From Cladorrhinum sp. PSN259 (Eukaryota > Ascomycota > Sordariomycetes > Sordariales > Podosporaceae), in the NCBI GenBank assembly GCA_033725935.1, contig MU867086.1, positions 310,001 to 374,000 of the forward strand: a stretch of DNA of 64,000 bases. Reading direction: 5' to 3'. Below the pieces are notes generated by a model. That model saw only the letters and a program-made list of their open reading frames with translations. It searched no databases and had not been told where the DNA came from. The position numbers were made by a program, and so were the translations under genes. This document shows, one piece after another, positions 62,340-64,000 of this stretch. The first letter of the stretch is position 1. The number at the start of each line of letters is the position of its first letter.

Positions 62340-64000
62340 TCATTCCTCATCCTCAAACAGAGGTATGGGTCGCTGTAAAACAGCTAAGTCGTCGGCATTT
62401 TTATAGTACCCTTTATCCTCAAGATACTCCCTGACGTCCTGGACCTTCGAGGATCTTTGCCACATGTCCAATGCCTCCTTTTCTTTACGACGGAATATGT
62501 CGCGTGGTATACGGATTTGATCATGAGGTACTAAATCGAGTCCCTCCAGCAGCATCTCCGAATCCAAGAAATCGATCTCGGCGTATGGAATTGGGTGAAG
62601 CTTTCTAAGTGAGTCAGCAGTATTACTGTCGCAAGTGTCGGTAGAATGTTCCTGTTCTGGCTCTAGCTCCGTAATGGACGGTTCGTGGAGCGACTTTTCT
62701 GAGTCTTCCGAAAGACCCGCCCGGTACAGATCCTCCTTTGAGTAACCTGGATGAACTAGAAGGACTTTCCGGTGAGATTGCACCTTCTGGACGTCAGGTC
62801 TGGAAAGGACCGCTGTTCTCCGACCACTAAATCTGACCGTCCCCCAGCAGCACTGTTGTTCCAAAAGATACTTTGCGTTGACTTCGATGACGAAGAAAAT
62901 GCCGGCGTAAATGTCCACTTTCGATCTCGGCGGAAGAGTCCGGAAGTTAATTTTGCGTAAAAAGGTGAACTCAAAACGTTTCAAAAGTATGGTTCGATCA
63001 TCAAGGCTTGCTCCGTTGTCCAAAAAGGCACAGATGGTGTCTATTTCATCACTGGCATCGGTCTTAGAGAATTTTCTGGTGCTGACGAGATAATGAAGCC
63101 ATGGTGAAGTTCTCAGCCTATCCTGTAGCCCCGAATAAAATGAAGCATTTGGATTTGCTCCGAGAGCGAGAAGTTTGACTCTCCATTCCGGAATGATGGA
63201 ATTCCGAGACGAACATAGGAGAAGATAGTCTTTATATCTTCCGCTGAAACTCCGTTTCGTGCTTAGGAAATGAGATAATAGGTCCGTTGATCCTGCTGTA
63301 AAAGCAAGGGACACAAAATCGAGAACTCCGTCATCGCCCGTATCTAATTTTGCTTGTTCGTACACCCAATTACCGTTGGCAACTCCGTACTTCTCAGCAT
63401 ATGATCGCCGCATAGCCTCATCGATGTGTCGTAGGAATTGAAGCTTGTCCGCCCCAGTTGACTGTTTCATCTTATGAAGCCATCCAATCATTTCGCCAAT
63501 TTCATGTGCCGTCAAGGTCTCATACCGCCAGTAGGGATGTCCTTTTCTTATTACTGCATCTACAAAGAGGCAGTAAGTTTCGAGTTCCGTTAGTTCGGAG
63601 TGTCGTAAAATCTCGATGCCAGATGGTTCATGGAAGAAATCTCTAGCGGTTCTGTGGAAGAAATCGAGATTATCATTGCGAGGTAGCCCAGTTTCATAGA
63701 TAGTGACCATCCCTGCGCATAAGAAGTTAACTCTTTGCCGTATTATCTCAAGTGTGGATCGTAGATCGTTAGATTGTGTTTTCCCGTGATATCTTTCATA
63801 GAAAGGGATGAGAATCTCGAGCGTTCCCCTACGGTCAAGGGTGCCTCTCCTTGGAAGTTTGTACGAAAGCTGTCGTCCACCGTGGTCTAGGACGAATTGA
63901 AAGTACATCGCAGCTTCAGACTTGCGATGTCGCTTGCTCCCTTCAGATCTTCCAAGCATCTTTTCATACAGCTCCATCATGTCGTGTGGCAGCTCTGTCA
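62340..64000 (-). CDS. NACHT/NLR-like STAND protein, C-terminal part
   Basis: The gene starts beyond the right edge; about 550 residues are seen. It opens with TELPHDMMELYEKMLGR, which follows the NACHT ATPase core in fungal STAND proteins, then a winged-helix-like region with FLCAGMVTIYETG and FFHRTARDFFHE, the hallmark after-NACHT block. Further on are degenerate ankyrin-like units (LDFVSLAFTAGSTDLLSHFL; VKLLALGANPNASF; ICAFLDNGASL) and an acidic C-terminus. The P-loop and the N-terminal effector domain are outside the window. In fungi such proteins act in self/non-self recognition and regulated cell death. The frame is intact, so the gene may be functional. Confidence 0.8.
   Translation of the reverse strand, partial: TELPHDMMELYEKMLGRSEGSKRHRKSEAAMYFQFVLDHGGRQLSYKLPRRGTLDRRGTLEILIPFYERYHGKTQSNDLRSTLEIIRQRVNFLCAGMVTIYETGLPRNDNLDFFHRTARDFFHEPSGIEILRHSELTELETYCLFVDAVIRKGHPYWRYETLTAHEIGEMIGWLHKMKQSTGADKLQFLRHIDEAMRRSYAEKYGVANGNWVYEQAKLDTGDDGVLDFVSLAFTAGSTDLLSHFLSTKRSFSGRYKDYLLLCSSRNSIIPEWRVKLLALGANPNASFYSGLQDRLRTSPWLHYLVSTRKFSKTDASDEIDTICAFLDNGASLDDRTILLKRFEFTFLRKINFRTLPPRSKVDIYAGIFFVIEVNAKYLLEQQCCWGTVRFSGRRTAVLSRPDVQKVQSHRKVLLVHPGYSKEDLYRAGLSEDSEKSLHEPSITELEPEQEHSTDTCDSNTADSLRKLHPIPYAEIDFLDSEMLLEGLDLVPHDQIRIPRDIFRRKEKEALDMWQRSSKVQDVREYLEDKGYYKNADDLAVLQRPIPLFEDEE

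Overview
The window is nuclear DNA of a filamentous ascomycete (Pezizomycotina, most likely Sordariomycetes). The evidence is short 45-85 bp introns with GTANGT-like donors, CTAAC/CTGAC branch sites and YAG acceptors, and fungus-specific families: a Zn(II)2Cys6 regulator, a class II hydrophobin, a GH10 xylanase, an astacin/H-type-lectin protease, HET, NACHT and HeLo-kinase proteins. Gene spacing is loose (about 2-3 kb per gene) and both strands are used. I saw no tRNA, rRNA, CRISPR array or bacterial-style operon.

Left part, 1-25 kb, mostly housekeeping: the N-terminus of a Zn2Cys6 transcription factor running off the left edge; a secreted astacin-like metalloprotease with three H-type lectin repeats; an F-box-like protein; a small acidic protein (7468-8094) with a paralogue at 34646-35464; a 1,252-residue alanine/serine-rich membrane-anchored protein; a Doa10/Ssm4-type ER ubiquitin ligase; and a C4-dicarboxylate/malate (TDT) transporter.

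Middle part, 25-48 kb: a 1,281-residue protein joining a HeLo-like N-terminus, a pseudokinase and a trypsin-like serine protease domain (25736-29636), the most interesting gene here; a Cys-rich unknown; a decayed F-box gene; the second paralogue; a GH10 xylanase; a mitochondrial LEA/apolipoprotein-like protein; a LanC-like zinc protein; a secreted Ser/Thr-rich protein with a carbohydrate-binding-like C-terminus; an SDR oxidoreductase; and a class II hydrophobin.

Right part, 48.7-64 kb, looks accessory and partly decayed: a 284-bp hAT-type MITE with a perfect 8-bp target duplication; a fungus-specific 1,066-residue unknown; a multipass membrane protein gene that is probably broken and carries a 12-bp DSDQ repeat; an ankyrin pseudogene; a secreted carbohydrate-binding protein; a cupin; an MDR oxidoreductase; an assembly gap flanked by poly-G/poly-C and a false-looking duplication; a HET-domain relic; and the C-terminal half of a NACHT/NLR-like protein running off the right edge. 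The HeLo-pseudokinase-protease, HET relic and NLR suggest a self/non-self recognition and cell-death theme, while the xylanase, hydrophobin, protease and carbohydrate binders fit a plant- or surface-associated lifestyle. Both themes are inference.
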